This document shows positions 18,232-27,322 of a DNA stretch of 64,000 nt, piece by piece. The position numbers and the translations under genes are program-made. The stretch covers positions 124,001 to 188,000 of the forward strand of contig NZ_WUEY01000004.1 in the NCBI RefSeq assembly GCF_010668395.1. Direction: 5' to 3'. The first letter of the stretch is position 1, and every line of letters begins with the position of its first letter. The DNA comes from Martinezella lusitana (GTDB lineage: Bacteria > Pseudomonadota > Alphaproteobacteria > Rhizobiales > Rhizobiaceae). The notes under the pieces are model-generated. The model made no database searches, was not told the DNA's origin, and saw only the letters and a program-made list of their open reading frames with translations.

Positions 18232-19164
18232 TTAGCCTTCCAGCGGTTCGAGGTGCTGCTCGATCAGGCCGCGCAGATGCGCATGCTGCTCGGGCAGTTT
18301 CAGCGCCTCGCCGAGATGAGCCGTATCCTCGTCGCGGTTGAAGCCAGGTTCATTGGTGGCGACTTCGAACAGCACGCCGCCTGGCGTACGGAAGTAGATC
18401 GCCCAGAAGTAATCGCGGTCGATGACCGGCGTGACCTGATAGCCCGTGTCCATCAGCGCCTTGCGCACTTCGAGCTGCTTTGCGCGGTTCTCGACGGCAA
18501 AGGCGACATGGTGGACGGAGCCGGCACCCGGAAGCGCACGGTTGATGTTCGGCATGGTTTCGAGGTCGACATAGTCGGCACCGTTGCCGCCAGGCATGGC
18601 GAGCCGCTTGACGCCTTCATGCGTATCGACAACCTCGTAACCCATGTATTTCAGCAGCTCGGCCGTGGCGCCCTCGTCCCGCAGCCGCATGGCGACGGAA
18701 TGAAAACCCCTGATGGCATGTTCGGCATCGACGCCGTTATGCGTCCACGGCAGACGCTTGTCGTCCTTGACCTCGACGAGGGCGAAGCCATCGCCATCCG
18801 GGCCGGCAAAATGCAGGCGCTTCTGGCCGAAGGATTCGTCAACCTTCAAGCCCTCGACGCCATGCTGGCCGAGCCGTTCGGTCCAATAACCGATTGCGCC
18901 CTCCGGAACGGAGTAAACCGTGTTGCCGACTTCGCCGGTGCCCGGGCGACCGCGCGCCATCTTCGGAAACGGGAAGTAGGTCATGATCGTGCCGGGCGTA
19001 CCGATCTCGTCACCATAGTAGAGGTGATAGACATCGGGTGCGTCGAAATTCACCGTCTTCTTGACGCGGCGCAGGCCGAGCGTGTCCGTGAAGAACTTGT
19101 TGTTGGTCCGGGCGTCTTTCGCCATCGAGGTAACGTGGTGAAGACCTTTGATCTGGTTAAGCAT
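18232..19164 (-). CDS. Ring-cleaving dioxygenase-like VOC protein (MhqO-like)
   Basis: Two vicinal-oxygen-chelate modules are visible in 310 residues. Metal-ligand candidates are the His in LHHVTSMAKDA at the N-terminus, the His in VHHVAFAV, and the Glu in GVLFEVATNEPGF. The family (glyoxalase/extradiol dioxygenase fold) includes MhqO of Bacillus, linked to hydroquinone resistance. ATG 19164 has AAGGGG upstream; the longer frame to 19206 lacks similarity. It is first in an operon with the hydrolase. Confidence 0.87.
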   Translation of the reverse strand: MLNQIKGLHHVTSMAKDARTNNKFFTDTLGLRRVKKTVNFDAPDVYHLYYGDEIGTPGTIMTYFPFPKMARGRPGTGEVGNTVYSVPEGAIGYWTERLGQHGVEGLKVDESFGQKRLHFAGPDGDGFALVEVKDDKRLPWTHNGVDAEHAIRGFHSVAMRLRDEGATAELLKYMGYEVVDTHEGVKRLAMPGGNGADYVDLETMPNINRALPGAGSVHHVAFAVENRAKQLEVRKALMDTGYQVTPVIDRDYFWAIYFRTPGGVLFEVATNEPGFNRDEDTAHLGEALKLPEQHAHLRGLIEQHLEPLEG

Positions 19165-19333
19165 CTCTAACCCCTTGTCTCGCCTGCACCGGCAGGCGTT
19201 TCTCATGAGCAGAAGATGGTCTCGCGGGGCCCTTTTCGATAGCCCCCAATAGCCAAACGGATTGTCTTCAATGAGTGAACGAAAAATTCCGATCGTTCAC
19301 CGATCCGCAGCCGCGCTTCCGAGAAGCGACACC

Positions 19334-20035
19334 TTACGGAGCGTCCGGATTGCTCGGCAGGGTCCAGTCGATCGGCTCCCTGCCGTGTTCGGAGAGATAT
19401 GCGTTGGCCTTGGAAAAATGACGGCAGCCGAGGAAGCCGTTGTGGGCCGACAGCGGCGAAGGATGCGCCGCCTTCAGCACGAGATGGCGCTCGGTATCGA
19501 CGAAGGCGGCCTTCTTCTGCGCGTAGGAGCCCCAGAGCATGAAGACGACGCCGTCGCATTCGTCGTTGACCCTGCGGATCACGGCGTCGGTGAAGCGCTC
19601 CCAGCCCTTGCCCTGGTGCGATGCCGCCTGCGATTCCTGGACCGTCAGCACGCTGTTGAGCAGCAGCACGCCCTGCTTCGCCCAGCTTTCCAGAAAGCCG
19701 TGCCGTGCCGGCGGAATGCCGAGATCGGTTTCCAGTTCCTTGTAGATATTGACCAGCGACGGCGGAATGCGCACGCCGGGACGCACGCTGAAGCAGAGCC
19801 CATGCGCCTGGCCGGCACCGTGATAGGGGTCCTGCCCGAGGATGACCACCTGCACCTCGTCGAGCGGGGTCAGGTCCAGCGCCCGGAAATACTCGCTGCC
19901 ACGCGGAAATATCACCTTCCCGCGCTGCTTCTCCTCGACGAGAAAGGATTTGAGCTGCTGCATGTAGGGGCTTTCGAACTCCTGCGACAGCGCCTCTTTC
20001 CAGCTCTCTTCCAGCCTGATGCCCGCTTCCGCCAT
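19334..20035 (-). CDS. ung: Uracil-DNA glycosylase, family 1
   Basis: Ung removes uracil from DNA to begin base-excision repair. The motif [18 protein letters not shown] carries the water-activating Asp, and the [11 protein letters not shown] motif carries the catalytic His and minor-groove loop. The 233-residue length is typical. It is monocistronic; the 190 bases upstream and 127 bases downstream hold no gene. Confidence 0.97.
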   Translation of the reverse strand: MAEAGIRLEESWKEALSQEFESPYMQQLKSFLVEEKQRGKVIFPRGSEYFRALDLTPLDEVQVVILGQDPYHGAGQAHGLCFSVRPGVRIPPSLVNIYKELETDLGIPPARHGFLESWAKQGVLLLNSVLTVQESQAASHQGKGWERFTDAVIRRVNDECDGVVFMLWGSYAQKKAAFVDTERHLVLKAAHPSPLSAHNGFLGCRHFSKANAYLSEHGREPIDWTLPSNPDAP

Positions 20036-20226
20036 CGTCTTTCGCCTCCGTCTGTTGTCAGCCTGTCGATTGAGGATGAAAGCGGCGGCGTGTCAAGAAA
20101 ATGGCTGACGCGATGGCGGGAGATCACAGTTTTCGAAGCGGAGCGGCCTGATCCGGATCTTAGGCACCCCTTGCCGGCAACGGCGGTCTTCGGCCCGTCG
20201 CAGGCAAGCGGCGTTGCTGGCAGCGC

Positions 20227-20547
20227 CTAGGATGAGATCGCGACAAGAGCGATCAAGGTGACAAAGACACTCAACGGCGCAAGATGTGCATACTCGCGGT
20301 GACGCAGGACAGTTGATAGCGCCGCCGCAATGATTACCGCCCCGAGCACTACGCCGACGATGCGGCTGACAGGAAACGCAATCAGGACGGCGCTCGCTAT
20401 CTCCAGGCCACCGGTCAGGATATTCCACCAACGCGGATAGCCCCATCGAGCGAATTCGTTTCGCGCACCGGCGGCACCGATCGCGTTGACAATGCCGGCG
20501 CCAGCGAATGCGACGATCAGGAACCAGATTGAAAGAACATGAACCAT
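20227..20547 (-). CDS. DoxX-like small integral membrane protein
   Basis: The 106-residue protein has four hydrophobic helices and the small-residue-rich first helix (FAGAGIVNAIGA) of DoxX-type proteins. Its ATG 20547 overlaps the end of the upstream gene by a few bases and has GGGGAG upstream, so the two are translationally coupled. Function unknown; DoxX-like proteins often appear in oxidative-stress or TetR-controlled cassettes. Confidence 0.75.
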   Translation of the reverse strand: MVHVLSIWFLIVAFAGAGIVNAIGAAGARNEFARWGYPRWWNILTGGLEIASAVLIAFPVSRIVGVVLGAVIIAAALSTVLRHREYAHLAPLSVFVTLIALVAISS

Positions 20548-20548
20548 C

Positions 20549-20929
20549 TCAGAACTCCCCAAACGTCATGGGGATGGCAGCCAGGACCATAATCGCCGCC
20601 GTGAGGCCGTGAATGCCGAAGGCGCTTTTGCCGGAGCCTTTCGCCGCGAGAATGAGCAGCATGTCGCCGACGGGGATAATCGCTTCGACCAGAAGGACGA
20701 TGCCGACCTCCCGCTGGGCACCCCACAGCATAAATGCAAGCACGAGCAATCCCGCTACGATGTCGCGAACCCCCTTGAGGCGAAGCCACCAGGGGATATT
20801 TGGACCATCCTCAGGCAGCGGCAGGCCGAAACTGCGCGTCGTGGCCATTGGGTTCGCAATATAGCTGGTGCCGATCGCGATAATCGCGAGGGCCACTAGC
20901 AAACCGATGCCGTTAACAAGCCAGTACAT
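20549..20929 (-). CDS. DUF4267-family small membrane protein
   Basis: The 126-residue protein has four predicted helices with an LKGVRDIVAGLLVLAF motif between helices 1 and 2 and two Gly/Pro-rich turns, matching DUF4267. It forms a coupled operon with the DoxX-like gene and is divergent from a TetR gene, whose product probably represses it. Function unknown. Confidence 0.8.
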   Translation of the reverse strand: MYWLVNGIGLLVALAIIAIGTSYIANPMATTRSFGLPLPEDGPNIPWWLRLKGVRDIVAGLLVLAFMLWGAQREVGIVLLVEAIIPVGDMLLILAAKGSGKSAFGIHGLTAAIMVLAAIPMTFGEF

Positions 20930-20941
20930 TTTGCAATTCTC

Positions 20942-20996
20942 CTAGCGATGTAATATAATCTATCATTGCTAGTTATTGCCTTAGCGTTGCTAGTTA
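20942..20996. promoter_or_regulatory. TetR operator region with phased repeats
   Basis: TTGCTAGTTA occurs at 20966-20975 and again at 20987-20996, exactly 21 bases (two helical turns) apart. CTAGCGATG (20942-20950) and CATTGCTAG (20964-20972) form an inverted pair with one mismatch. All lie between the divergent DUF4267 and TetR start codons, where an autoregulated repressor would bind. Confidence 0.6.
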
Positions 20997-21053
20997 GTCA
21001 AGCGCCGTTATAATTTCGGCGCATAGTTGCCTTGCGGGCATGGAGATCCTGGA

Positions 21054-21641
21054 ATGAGTGGCGCAGACCGGAAAAGTCGAGAACGGGCCGAACGGGAAGA
21101 TCGCATCGTCGCGGCGGCGCGTATGATCGCGGAAAGCGAAGGATGGGACGCCGTTACGATTCGCCGTCTGGCTAAGGAAATCGAATACAGCCAGCCAGTT
21201 CTCTATTCGCACTTCGAGAACAGGGATGCCATCGTTGCGGCCGTTGCAATCGAAGGCTTCAAGGATCTCGCGATCGTTCTCAAGGCAGCGGCAGACGAGA
21301 CAGCTGGACGACGAGACGCCCTCATGAACGTCGCCATGGGCTATTTTACCTTCGCGCTGAGCCGGCCAGCGCTCTACGACGCCATGTTCAACCTGCCGAC
21401 CCAATTGAAGTTCGCCGAAGCCGAAACGAGATCGGAGCTTAGAACCGGTTTCGACGCAATTGCGGCAGCCGTGTCTCCGTTCTGCGCTGATGCGGAGACT
21501 GCAACCGAGACTTTCTGGGCAGCCCTTCACGGGCTTGCTGAGCTCGAACGTTCGGGCCGCGTTAGGCCCGGCATGCGCGACAAACGCATCGCTCTTGTTG
21601 TTCAGGCGATAGTAGATGCGGGAAGCACCAGGCCCGGCTAA
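21054..21641 (+). CDS. TetR/AcrR-family transcriptional regulator
   Basis: The N-terminal helix-turn-helix (RIVAAARMIAESEGWDAVTIRRLAKEIEYSQPVLYSHF, given here as two adjoining pieces: RIVAAARMIAESEGWD and the recognition part SQPVLYSHF) is canonical TetR, followed by an alpha-helical ligand domain with a WHG-like segment (FWAALHGLAELE). Length 195. ATG 21054 has GGAG eight bases upstream. It is divergent from the DUF4267/DoxX-like pair and probably controls it and itself. Confidence 0.9.
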   Translation: MSGADRKSRERAEREDRIVAAARMIAESEGWDAVTIRRLAKEIEYSQPVLYSHFENRDAIVAAVAIEGFKDLAIVLKAAADETAGRRDALMNVAMGYFTFALSRPALYDAMFNLPTQLKFAEAETRSELRTGFDAIAAAVSPFCADAETATETFWAALHGLAELERSGRVRPGMRDKRIALVVQAIVDAGSTRPG

Positions 21642-21763
21642 GGCTCATGTCATACGGCTGGACGGCCGCTTCTGGCGGATACCGTCCAATCTCACCATCC
21701 CGCGCAGGTTGATGAGATCTGTTACGAGCCCACATCATGCCGGCCGGACAAGGCCCTGCGCAA

Positions 21764-24211
21764 TCACGCCTTGATCCGCGCCATCTGCGGATCGTAAAGC
21801 GGCTTCAGCGACACCTGGCACGGCACGCGGCTCTGCGCGACATCGAGCTCATAGCGACCCGACAGCACGAAATCCTCCGTCACGCCGCCGGGATCGCGGA
21901 CATAGCCGTAGCCGATGGCCTTGCCGATCGTGTAGCCGTAGCCGCCGCTCGACAGCCAGCCGACACGCTGCCCGTCGCGATAGATCGTCTCGCGGCCGAG
22001 AAGCACGATCTCCGGATCGTCGGGCACGAAGCAGGCGAGCATCTTCTTCACGCCGGAGGCCAGCTGCCGCGCGATCGCTTCCCTGCCGCGGAATGCGACA
22101 TCCTTCTTCATCTTCACCGCCCAGCCGAGCCCGGCTTCGATCGGCGTATGATCCGGCCCGATATCGGAACCCCAGGCGCGATAGCCCTTCTCCAGCCGGC
22201 AGCTTTCGATGGCGCGATAGCCGGCATTGGCGAGGCCATGCTCACGCCCGGCTGCCATCAGCACATCGTAGACGGTGGCGGAGTATTCCACCGGCACATG
22301 CAGCTCGTAGCCGAGTTCGCCGACATAGGTGATGCGCAGCGCCCGCACCGGGCAGCCGGCAATACCGACGGTCCTCACCTTGCCGAAGGGGAATGCGGCA
22401 TTCGAAACATCCGCCAAGGTCACGGCCTGCAATATCTCGCGCGATTTCGGCCCCATCAGCGACAGCACCGAGTAGGCCGAGGTCACGTCCACCAGTTCGG
22501 CGTGCAGGTCGGCCGGAATATTCCGGGCAATCCAATCGAAATCATGGGTGGCGAAGCCGGTGCCCGTGGTGATGTAGAATTCGTTCTCGGCAGTGCGGGC
22601 GACAGTCACGTCGCACTCGATGCCGCCCCGGTCGTTCAGCATCTGCGTATAGGTCAAGGCACCCACAGGCTTGGCAACATCGTTGGCGGCGATCCAGGAC
22701 ATCACTGCCTCGGCATCCCTGCCCTTGAGCACGAATTTGGCGAAGGAGGTCTGGTCGAAGATGACGGCCGCCTCGCGCACCGCCTTATGCTCCCGGCCGA
22801 CGGCATCAAACCAGTTTTGACGGCCATAAGTATAGATGTCCTTCGGCTCCTCGCCGGCGAAAAGATCGGCAAACCAGTTCGGCCGCTCCCAGCCGAGTTT
22901 TTCGCCGAAGCAGGCGCCCTGTGCCTTCAGGCGATCGTAGAGCGGTGACTTGCGGCATGGCCGCCCGCTCGAATGCTCCTCGAAGGGCCACGCCATGGTG
23001 TAATGCTTGCCATAGGCCTCGAGCGTGCGGGTGCGCACCCAGTCGGTGTCGAAATGCGGGCGGCCGAAGCGCCTGATATCGACCGGCCAGAGATCGTAGG
23101 GCGGCTCGCCCTTGGCCACCCATTCGGCAAGCGCCATGCCTGCGCCGCCGGCGGACGCGATGCCAAAGGCATTGAAGCCGGCGCCGACGAAGAAATTCCT
23201 CAGCTCCGGCGCCTCGCCGAGAATGAAATTGCCATCGGGCGTGAAGCTCTCCGGCCCGCACAGCAGCTGCTTGACGCCTGCCGTCTGCAAGGCCGGCACG
23301 CGGATGAGCGCCTGCTCCATGATCTGCTCGAAATGATCGAAATTGCTGTCGAGCAGCGTGTAGTGGAAATCCTTTGGAATGCCGTCGAGCGCCCAGGGGA
23401 TCGGGTTCGGCTCATAGCCGCCCATGACCAGCCCGCCGACCTCTTCCTTGTAATAGGTCAGCCGGTCCGGGTCGCGCAACGTCGGCAGGTTGGAGGGCAC
23501 CCCGAAGGATTCGGTGATGAGATATTGATGCTCGACCGAGACGAGCGGCACATTGACGCCGAAACGGGCGGCGAACGTCCGCGTCCATTGCCCCGCGCAG
23601 ACGACGACGCGCTCGCATTCGATACGGCCCTTCTCGGTGATGACGGCGCGGATTCGGCCCTTGTCGATCTCCAGATCGAGAACCTCCGTATCCTCGAAGA
23701 TCGAGACGCCGGCCATGCGGGCGCCCTTCGCCAGCGCCTGGGTGATATCGGAGGGATTGGCCTGGCCGTCGGTCGGCAGGAAGGCGGCGCCGACGAGATC
23801 GTCGACATCCATCAACGGCCAGAGATCGAGCGCCTCCCGCGGCGTCAGCAGATGCATCTGCAGGCCGAAGGACTGCGCCGTCGTCGCCTGCCGCTTGACC
23901 TCCGTCCAGCGTTCTTCGTTGCAGGCGAGGCGCAGACCGCCATTCATCTTCCAGCCGGTGGCAAGCCCGGTCTCGGCCTCCAGTTTCTTGTAGAGATCGA
24001 CGGAATAGCCGAGCATCTGCGTGATGTTGGCGCTGGTGCGCAGCTGGCCGACGAGACCGGCGGCATGGAACGTCGTGCCCGAGGTCAGCTTCTTGCGCTC
24101 CAGCAGCACGGTATCGGTGAAGCCGAGCTTGCCGAGATGGTAGGCCGTCGAGCAGCCGATGATGCCGCCGCCGATGACGACGGTCTTCGCTGTGGTCGGC
24201 AGTTCCTTCAT
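21764..24211 (-). CDS. FAD-dependent oxidoreductase with GcvT domain (dimethylglycine/sarcosine dehydrogenase-like)
   Basis: The 815-residue enzyme has an N-terminal DAO domain (GGGIIGCSTAYHL, residues 14-26) and the segment SGTTFHAAGL, whose His49 matches the position of the covalent FAD-His of dimethylglycine dehydrogenase. From about 430 it has a glycine-cleavage T-protein (GcvT) domain that binds tetrahydrofolate and accepts the methyl group as 5,10-methylene-THF. The likely reaction is oxidative N-demethylation of a glycine-betaine-type amine, exact substrate unknown. The choline-kinase-like gene lies 9 bases upstream on the same strand. Confidence 0.88.
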   Translation of the reverse strand: MKELPTTAKTVVIGGGIIGCSTAYHLGKLGFTDTVLLERKKLTSGTTFHAAGLVGQLRTSANITQMLGYSVDLYKKLEAETGLATGWKMNGGLRLACNEERWTEVKRQATTAQSFGLQMHLLTPREALDLWPLMDVDDLVGAAFLPTDGQANPSDITQALAKGARMAGVSIFEDTEVLDLEIDKGRIRAVITEKGRIECERVVVCAGQWTRTFAARFGVNVPLVSVEHQYLITESFGVPSNLPTLRDPDRLTYYKEEVGGLVMGGYEPNPIPWALDGIPKDFHYTLLDSNFDHFEQIMEQALIRVPALQTAGVKQLLCGPESFTPDGNFILGEAPELRNFFVGAGFNAFGIASAGGAGMALAEWVAKGEPPYDLWPVDIRRFGRPHFDTDWVRTRTLEAYGKHYTMAWPFEEHSSGRPCRKSPLYDRLKAQGACFGEKLGWERPNWFADLFAGEEPKDIYTYGRQNWFDAVGREHKAVREAAVIFDQTSFAKFVLKGRDAEAVMSWIAANDVAKPVGALTYTQMLNDRGGIECDVTVARTAENEFYITTGTGFATHDFDWIARNIPADLHAELVDVTSAYSVLSLMGPKSREILQAVTLADVSNAAFPFGKVRTVGIAGCPVRALRITYVGELGYELHVPVEYSATVYDVLMAAGREHGLANAGYRAIESCRLEKGYRAWGSDIGPDHTPIEAGLGWAVKMKKDVAFRGREAIARQLASGVKKMLACFVPDDPEIVLLGRETIYRDGQRVGWLSSGGYGYTIGKAIGYGYVRDPGGVTEDFVLSGRYELDVAQSRVPCQVSLKPLYDPQMARIKA

Positions 24212-24220
24212 CGTGTCACC

Positions 24221-25099
24221 TCAAGAGTTGCGAAAGCTCTGCCAGGCGCTCTCGAACCGCCGCAGATTTTCAGCTGTATAGGAAGAATAATCGAAATCGA
24301 TGTCGGAATGGATTTCCGAAATCATGCTCCACATCGTCTCGCGCAGGAGCGAGGCGCATTTCATCGCCTGATAGCGCCGGCGCAGATCGTCGCTGACACC
24401 AGCCTCGAAATAGGCTTCCAGCATCGCCTCTTCCTGCGGCTCGGAGAATTCGTTGTTGGAGGCGAGGCCGCCGAGATCGAAAAGCGGCGTGTTGAAACCG
24501 GCATAGTCCCAATCGATCAGCCAAAGCCGCTTGCCGTCGTCGAGAAAATTGGCGGCCAACAGATCGTTGTGGCCGAAGGCGATCTCGAACGGACCGGCCT
24601 CGCGTTCGAGCCGCTCGGCGATCTCCAGAAAGGCAGGCAACAGCGCCTTGTGCCGGCTGCCGCCCGCGTCCAAGGCGGCCGCATAGTCCCTGACCACATG
24701 GAAGACCCAGAAGATCGCCGCCGGGCCGCGAAAATGCCGGCCGACATCGCGATGACAGGAGCGGACGAGATTCACCACCCGCGCCATCATCGCAGGCTCG
24801 CGGATATCCTCCGCGGACAACGGCCCCGCATCGATATAGTCAAGCACCAGTATGCCGGGCTCGTGATGGATGACGGCAGGGGACAGGCCGGCAGCATGGG
24901 CAGCCCTGCTCGCCGCGACCTCGTTGACCCGGCTGATGTGGTGAACGGGAATGTCCGACCCCAGCCTGACGACGAAGCGTCGGCCCGCATTGCCGACCAG
25001 ATAGTTGCGATTGGTAATGCCGCCCACCAGCGGGGCGATCTCGATCGGCCCGTTCCAAATGGCGAGAGACTGTATCCTGTCTTCCGGCGTCGCAGTCAT
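24221..25099 (-). CDS. Choline/ethanolamine kinase-like phosphotransferase (APH fold)
   Basis: The 292-residue protein shows the aminoglycoside-phosphotransferase fold: a N-lobe with GGITNRNYLV, Brenner's motif HNDLLAANFL (catalytic Asp) and the metal-binding LIDWDYAG. It groups with choline kinase-like proteins and may phosphorylate choline or a related small alcohol. ATG 25099 is preceded by GGAGGGGGA. It is first gene of an operon with the demethylating oxidoreductase, consistent with a choline- or methylamine-related role, although this is inferred. Confidence 0.82.
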   Translation of the reverse strand: MTATPEDRIQSLAIWNGPIEIAPLVGGITNRNYLVGNAGRRFVVRLGSDIPVHHISRVNEVAASRAAHAAGLSPAVIHHEPGILVLDYIDAGPLSAEDIREPAMMARVVNLVRSCHRDVGRHFRGPAAIFWVFHVVRDYAAALDAGGSRHKALLPAFLEIAERLEREAGPFEIAFGHNDLLAANFLDDGKRLWLIDWDYAGFNTPLFDLGGLASNNEFSEPQEEAMLEAYFEAGVSDDLRRRYQAMKCASLLRETMWSMISEIHSDIDFDYSSYTAENLRRFESAWQSFRNS

Positions 25100-25410
25100 T
25101 CCCCCTCCGGTGCTACTGCCGAGCATCCTTCGGATGAGAAAGGTTCCTCACAAAGGCAGAGCTGTCAAGAACCGATCCACAAAATGAAACGAATATTTGG
25201 TTTTTTGTTGGATTTAAGCGACAAACTCCCAGCGTATGAGCTATGGATATTGCAAATACGACGCTTCACCGTAGGTGAGATTTGTCTTAAAAACTCAAGC
25301 GCGAGGCAACCGGATCGGGTTGTGCGCGTTGACGTCTCTGCCGGCGGCAAGACCGCGGTTTCGCGGGCAACACACGTTTTGGGATCAATACCTCAGTAGG
25401 ATCAAGGACC
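25100..25410. other. Divergent intergenic region, AT-rich, with an inverted repeat
   Basis: This 311-base gap has no gene. It separates the choline-kinase-like operon (minus) from the DeoR regulator (plus). ATCCACAAAA (25175-25184) and TTTTTTGTTGGAT (25201-25213) form a loose inverted repeat in an AT-rich stretch, a plausible promoter/operator for the minus-strand operon. No other structure stands out. Confidence 0.4.
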
Positions 25411-26217
25411 ATGTCGGGCACATCCCAGCCGCTTCACTCCAATCATCGCGAACGCGAGATCCTGGAGGAACTGCGCTTGGCCGGCGGCGCAAGCCGCATA
25501 CAGTTCCTGGCCGAACGGCTCGGCGTTTCCGAGGAAACCATTCGGCGCAACATCCGCAGCCTGGAAGCCAACGGGCTGGTGACCAAGGTGCATGGCGGGG
25601 TCCATATCAAGGACTCGATGAACGAGCCGCCGCTGCATCTGCGCATGAACGAGAATGCCGAAGCCAAGCGGATGATCGCAGCCTCGGTCGCCGCCATGAT
25701 CGAGGACGGCGACACAATCTTTCTCGACGTCGGCTCGACCACCGCCTTCATTGCCGTTGCGCTGCAGAAGCACCAGAACCTCTTCGTCGTCACCAATGCC
25801 GTTGCCGTCGCCCACGCGCTTGCCACCCGCAACGGCAACCGCGTCTTCTTTGCAGGCGGCGAGCTGCGCGGCCACGACGGCGGCGCCTTCGGCATGGAGG
25901 CCGCCAATTTCCTGCGCCGTTTCAATGTGCGCCACGCCGTCCTTTCGGTCGGCGCCATCAATGCGGCTTCGGGCTTCATGCTGCATGACCTCGAAGAGGC
26001 CGAATATTCCCGGGAGGCCGCCGGCCGCGCCGAAAATCGCATCGTCGTCGCCGACAGCGCGAAGTTCGGACGCAGCGCGCCGATCGTGCTAAGCGAACCG
26101 GCATCCTTCGACGTGCTGGTTACCGACGACACGCCTCCGGCCGATATCCGCGCCATGCTGGACCGCAACGAGATCGAGCTGGTCATCGCCAACAGGCAGC
26201 GAGCGGAGCGCCGCTAG
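25411..26217 (+). CDS. DeoR/GlpR-family transcriptional regulator
   Basis: The 268-residue protein has the DeoR winged helix (FLAERLGVSEETIRRNIRSL and the following LVTKVHGG) and a DeoR sensor domain with DVGSTTAFIA, the phosphosugar-binding loop also seen in ribose-5-phosphate isomerase-like folds. It is divergent from the kinase/oxidoreductase operon, which it probably represses until a phosphorylated ligand binds. The ligand may be the product of the adjacent kinase; this is inference. Confidence 0.9.
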   Translation: MSGTSQPLHSNHREREILEELRLAGGASRIQFLAERLGVSEETIRRNIRSLEANGLVTKVHGGVHIKDSMNEPPLHLRMNENAEAKRMIAASVAAMIEDGDTIFLDVGSTTAFIAVALQKHQNLFVVTNAVAVAHALATRNGNRVFFAGGELRGHDGGAFGMEAANFLRRFNVRHAVLSVGAINAASGFMLHDLEEAEYSREAAGRAENRIVVADSAKFGRSAPIVLSEPASFDVLVTDDTPPADIRAMLDRNEIELVIANRQRAERR

Positions 26218-26258
26218 ACCGCCGCGTTCTCGATCAGCCCACGCAACCAGCGTCGAAG

Positions 26259-27206
26259 CTAGGCGCCCGTGTCGGCCTCAAGCGACAGGCTACGCTCATC
26301 CTCATCGAAGGCGATGGACTTGCGATAGTTCTTGCACATGGCCTCGAGCGTCTGTGCCGCCTTGCTGGCATGACGCTCCTTATGGCGCAGCAGCCGGAAG
26401 CTGCGGGCGGGCAGATCGAATGTCGCCTGGACCAGCAGGCCCTGACCGAGATAGGCCTTCGCCGCCGCGCTTGAAATAGCCGCCGCGCTTTGGCCCACGC
26501 AAACCGCCGACAGCACGGCTTCATTCGAGGGCAGCACGAGAGCCACATCGAGATCCTGCGGTGCCGCGCCAAGCTTGGCGACTGCATTCTCGAATTCCGA
26601 ACGCGTGCCCGACCCCTCCTCGCGCATCACCCAGGAGGTGCCGCCGACAAGATCGGCGGCCGTCAGTTGCCGGCCGTCCGCCCAGGGATGGTGCGGCGGC
26701 ACGACGATGGCAAGCGCATCCTGCGAGACGATCTTCATCGATAAGGCGGGCGCATCGACCTCGCCCTCGATGAAACCCAGCTCGGCCCCGCCATCGACGA
26801 CGGCCTCGGTCACGGTACGGGTATTGCCGATCGTCAGGTCGAGCTCGATGCCGGGATAATCGCGATGGAACCGCATCAGCAAGGGCGGCAGCCAGTAGCT
26901 GGCGATGGTCTGGCTGGCATAGAGGCTGAGCCGGCCGCGCTGCAGGCCGCCCAATTCCGCAAGCATGAGTTCTGCCGAGCGCACCCGCGCAAGCGTCGCC
27001 TTGGCTTCGCCGAGGAAGGAGCGGCCGGTCTCCGTCAGCTCGATCCGCCTGCCGACGCGATGAAAGAGTTCCACGCCGTAGTAGGCCTCGAGATTCTTGA
27101 TCGCGGAGCTGACGGCAGACGGCGTGAGATGGATGGCTTCCGCGGCCTGCGTCAGATGCTCTCGCTCGGCGACGGCGACGAAAATGGCGAGCTGTTCGAA
27201 GGTCAT
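26259..27206 (-). CDS. LysR-family regulator, YeiE-like
   Basis: The 315-residue protein has an N-terminal winged helix (LTQAAEAIHLTPSAVSSAIKN) and a substrate-binding domain; ASQTIASYWLPPLLMRFHRDY and LGFIEGEV follow E. coli YeiE closely. It is divergent from a YeiH-type transporter, the same pairing as yeiE-yeiH in enterics, where the regulator responds to sulfite. It is likely the activator of that gene. Confidence 0.9.
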   Translation of the reverse strand: MTFEQLAIFVAVAEREHLTQAAEAIHLTPSAVSSAIKNLEAYYGVELFHRVGRRIELTETGRSFLGEAKATLARVRSAELMLAELGGLQRGRLSLYASQTIASYWLPPLLMRFHRDYPGIELDLTIGNTRTVTEAVVDGGAELGFIEGEVDAPALSMKIVSQDALAIVVPPHHPWADGRQLTAADLVGGTSWVMREEGSGTRSEFENAVAKLGAAPQDLDVALVLPSNEAVLSAVCVGQSAAAISSAAAKAYLGQGLLVQATFDLPARSFRLLRHKERHASKAAQTLEAMCKNYRKSIAFDEDERSLSLEADTGA

Positions 27207-27322
27207 GGGAAATCATTCTAATTAATCGAACGAAACATAGGATAATATTCGATGGATGTCGACATAGACAGATGAGACTTTCCTACCGTCACCAAAGCAT
27301 AACAAACGAATGACGGCACGAT

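Noticed and set aside
22973..25399. An 808-codon open frame on the plus strand
   Set aside because: It lies opposite the dimethylglycine-dehydrogenase-like and kinase genes and its translation is Arg/His/Gly-rich with no family motif. It is a codon-bias shadow.
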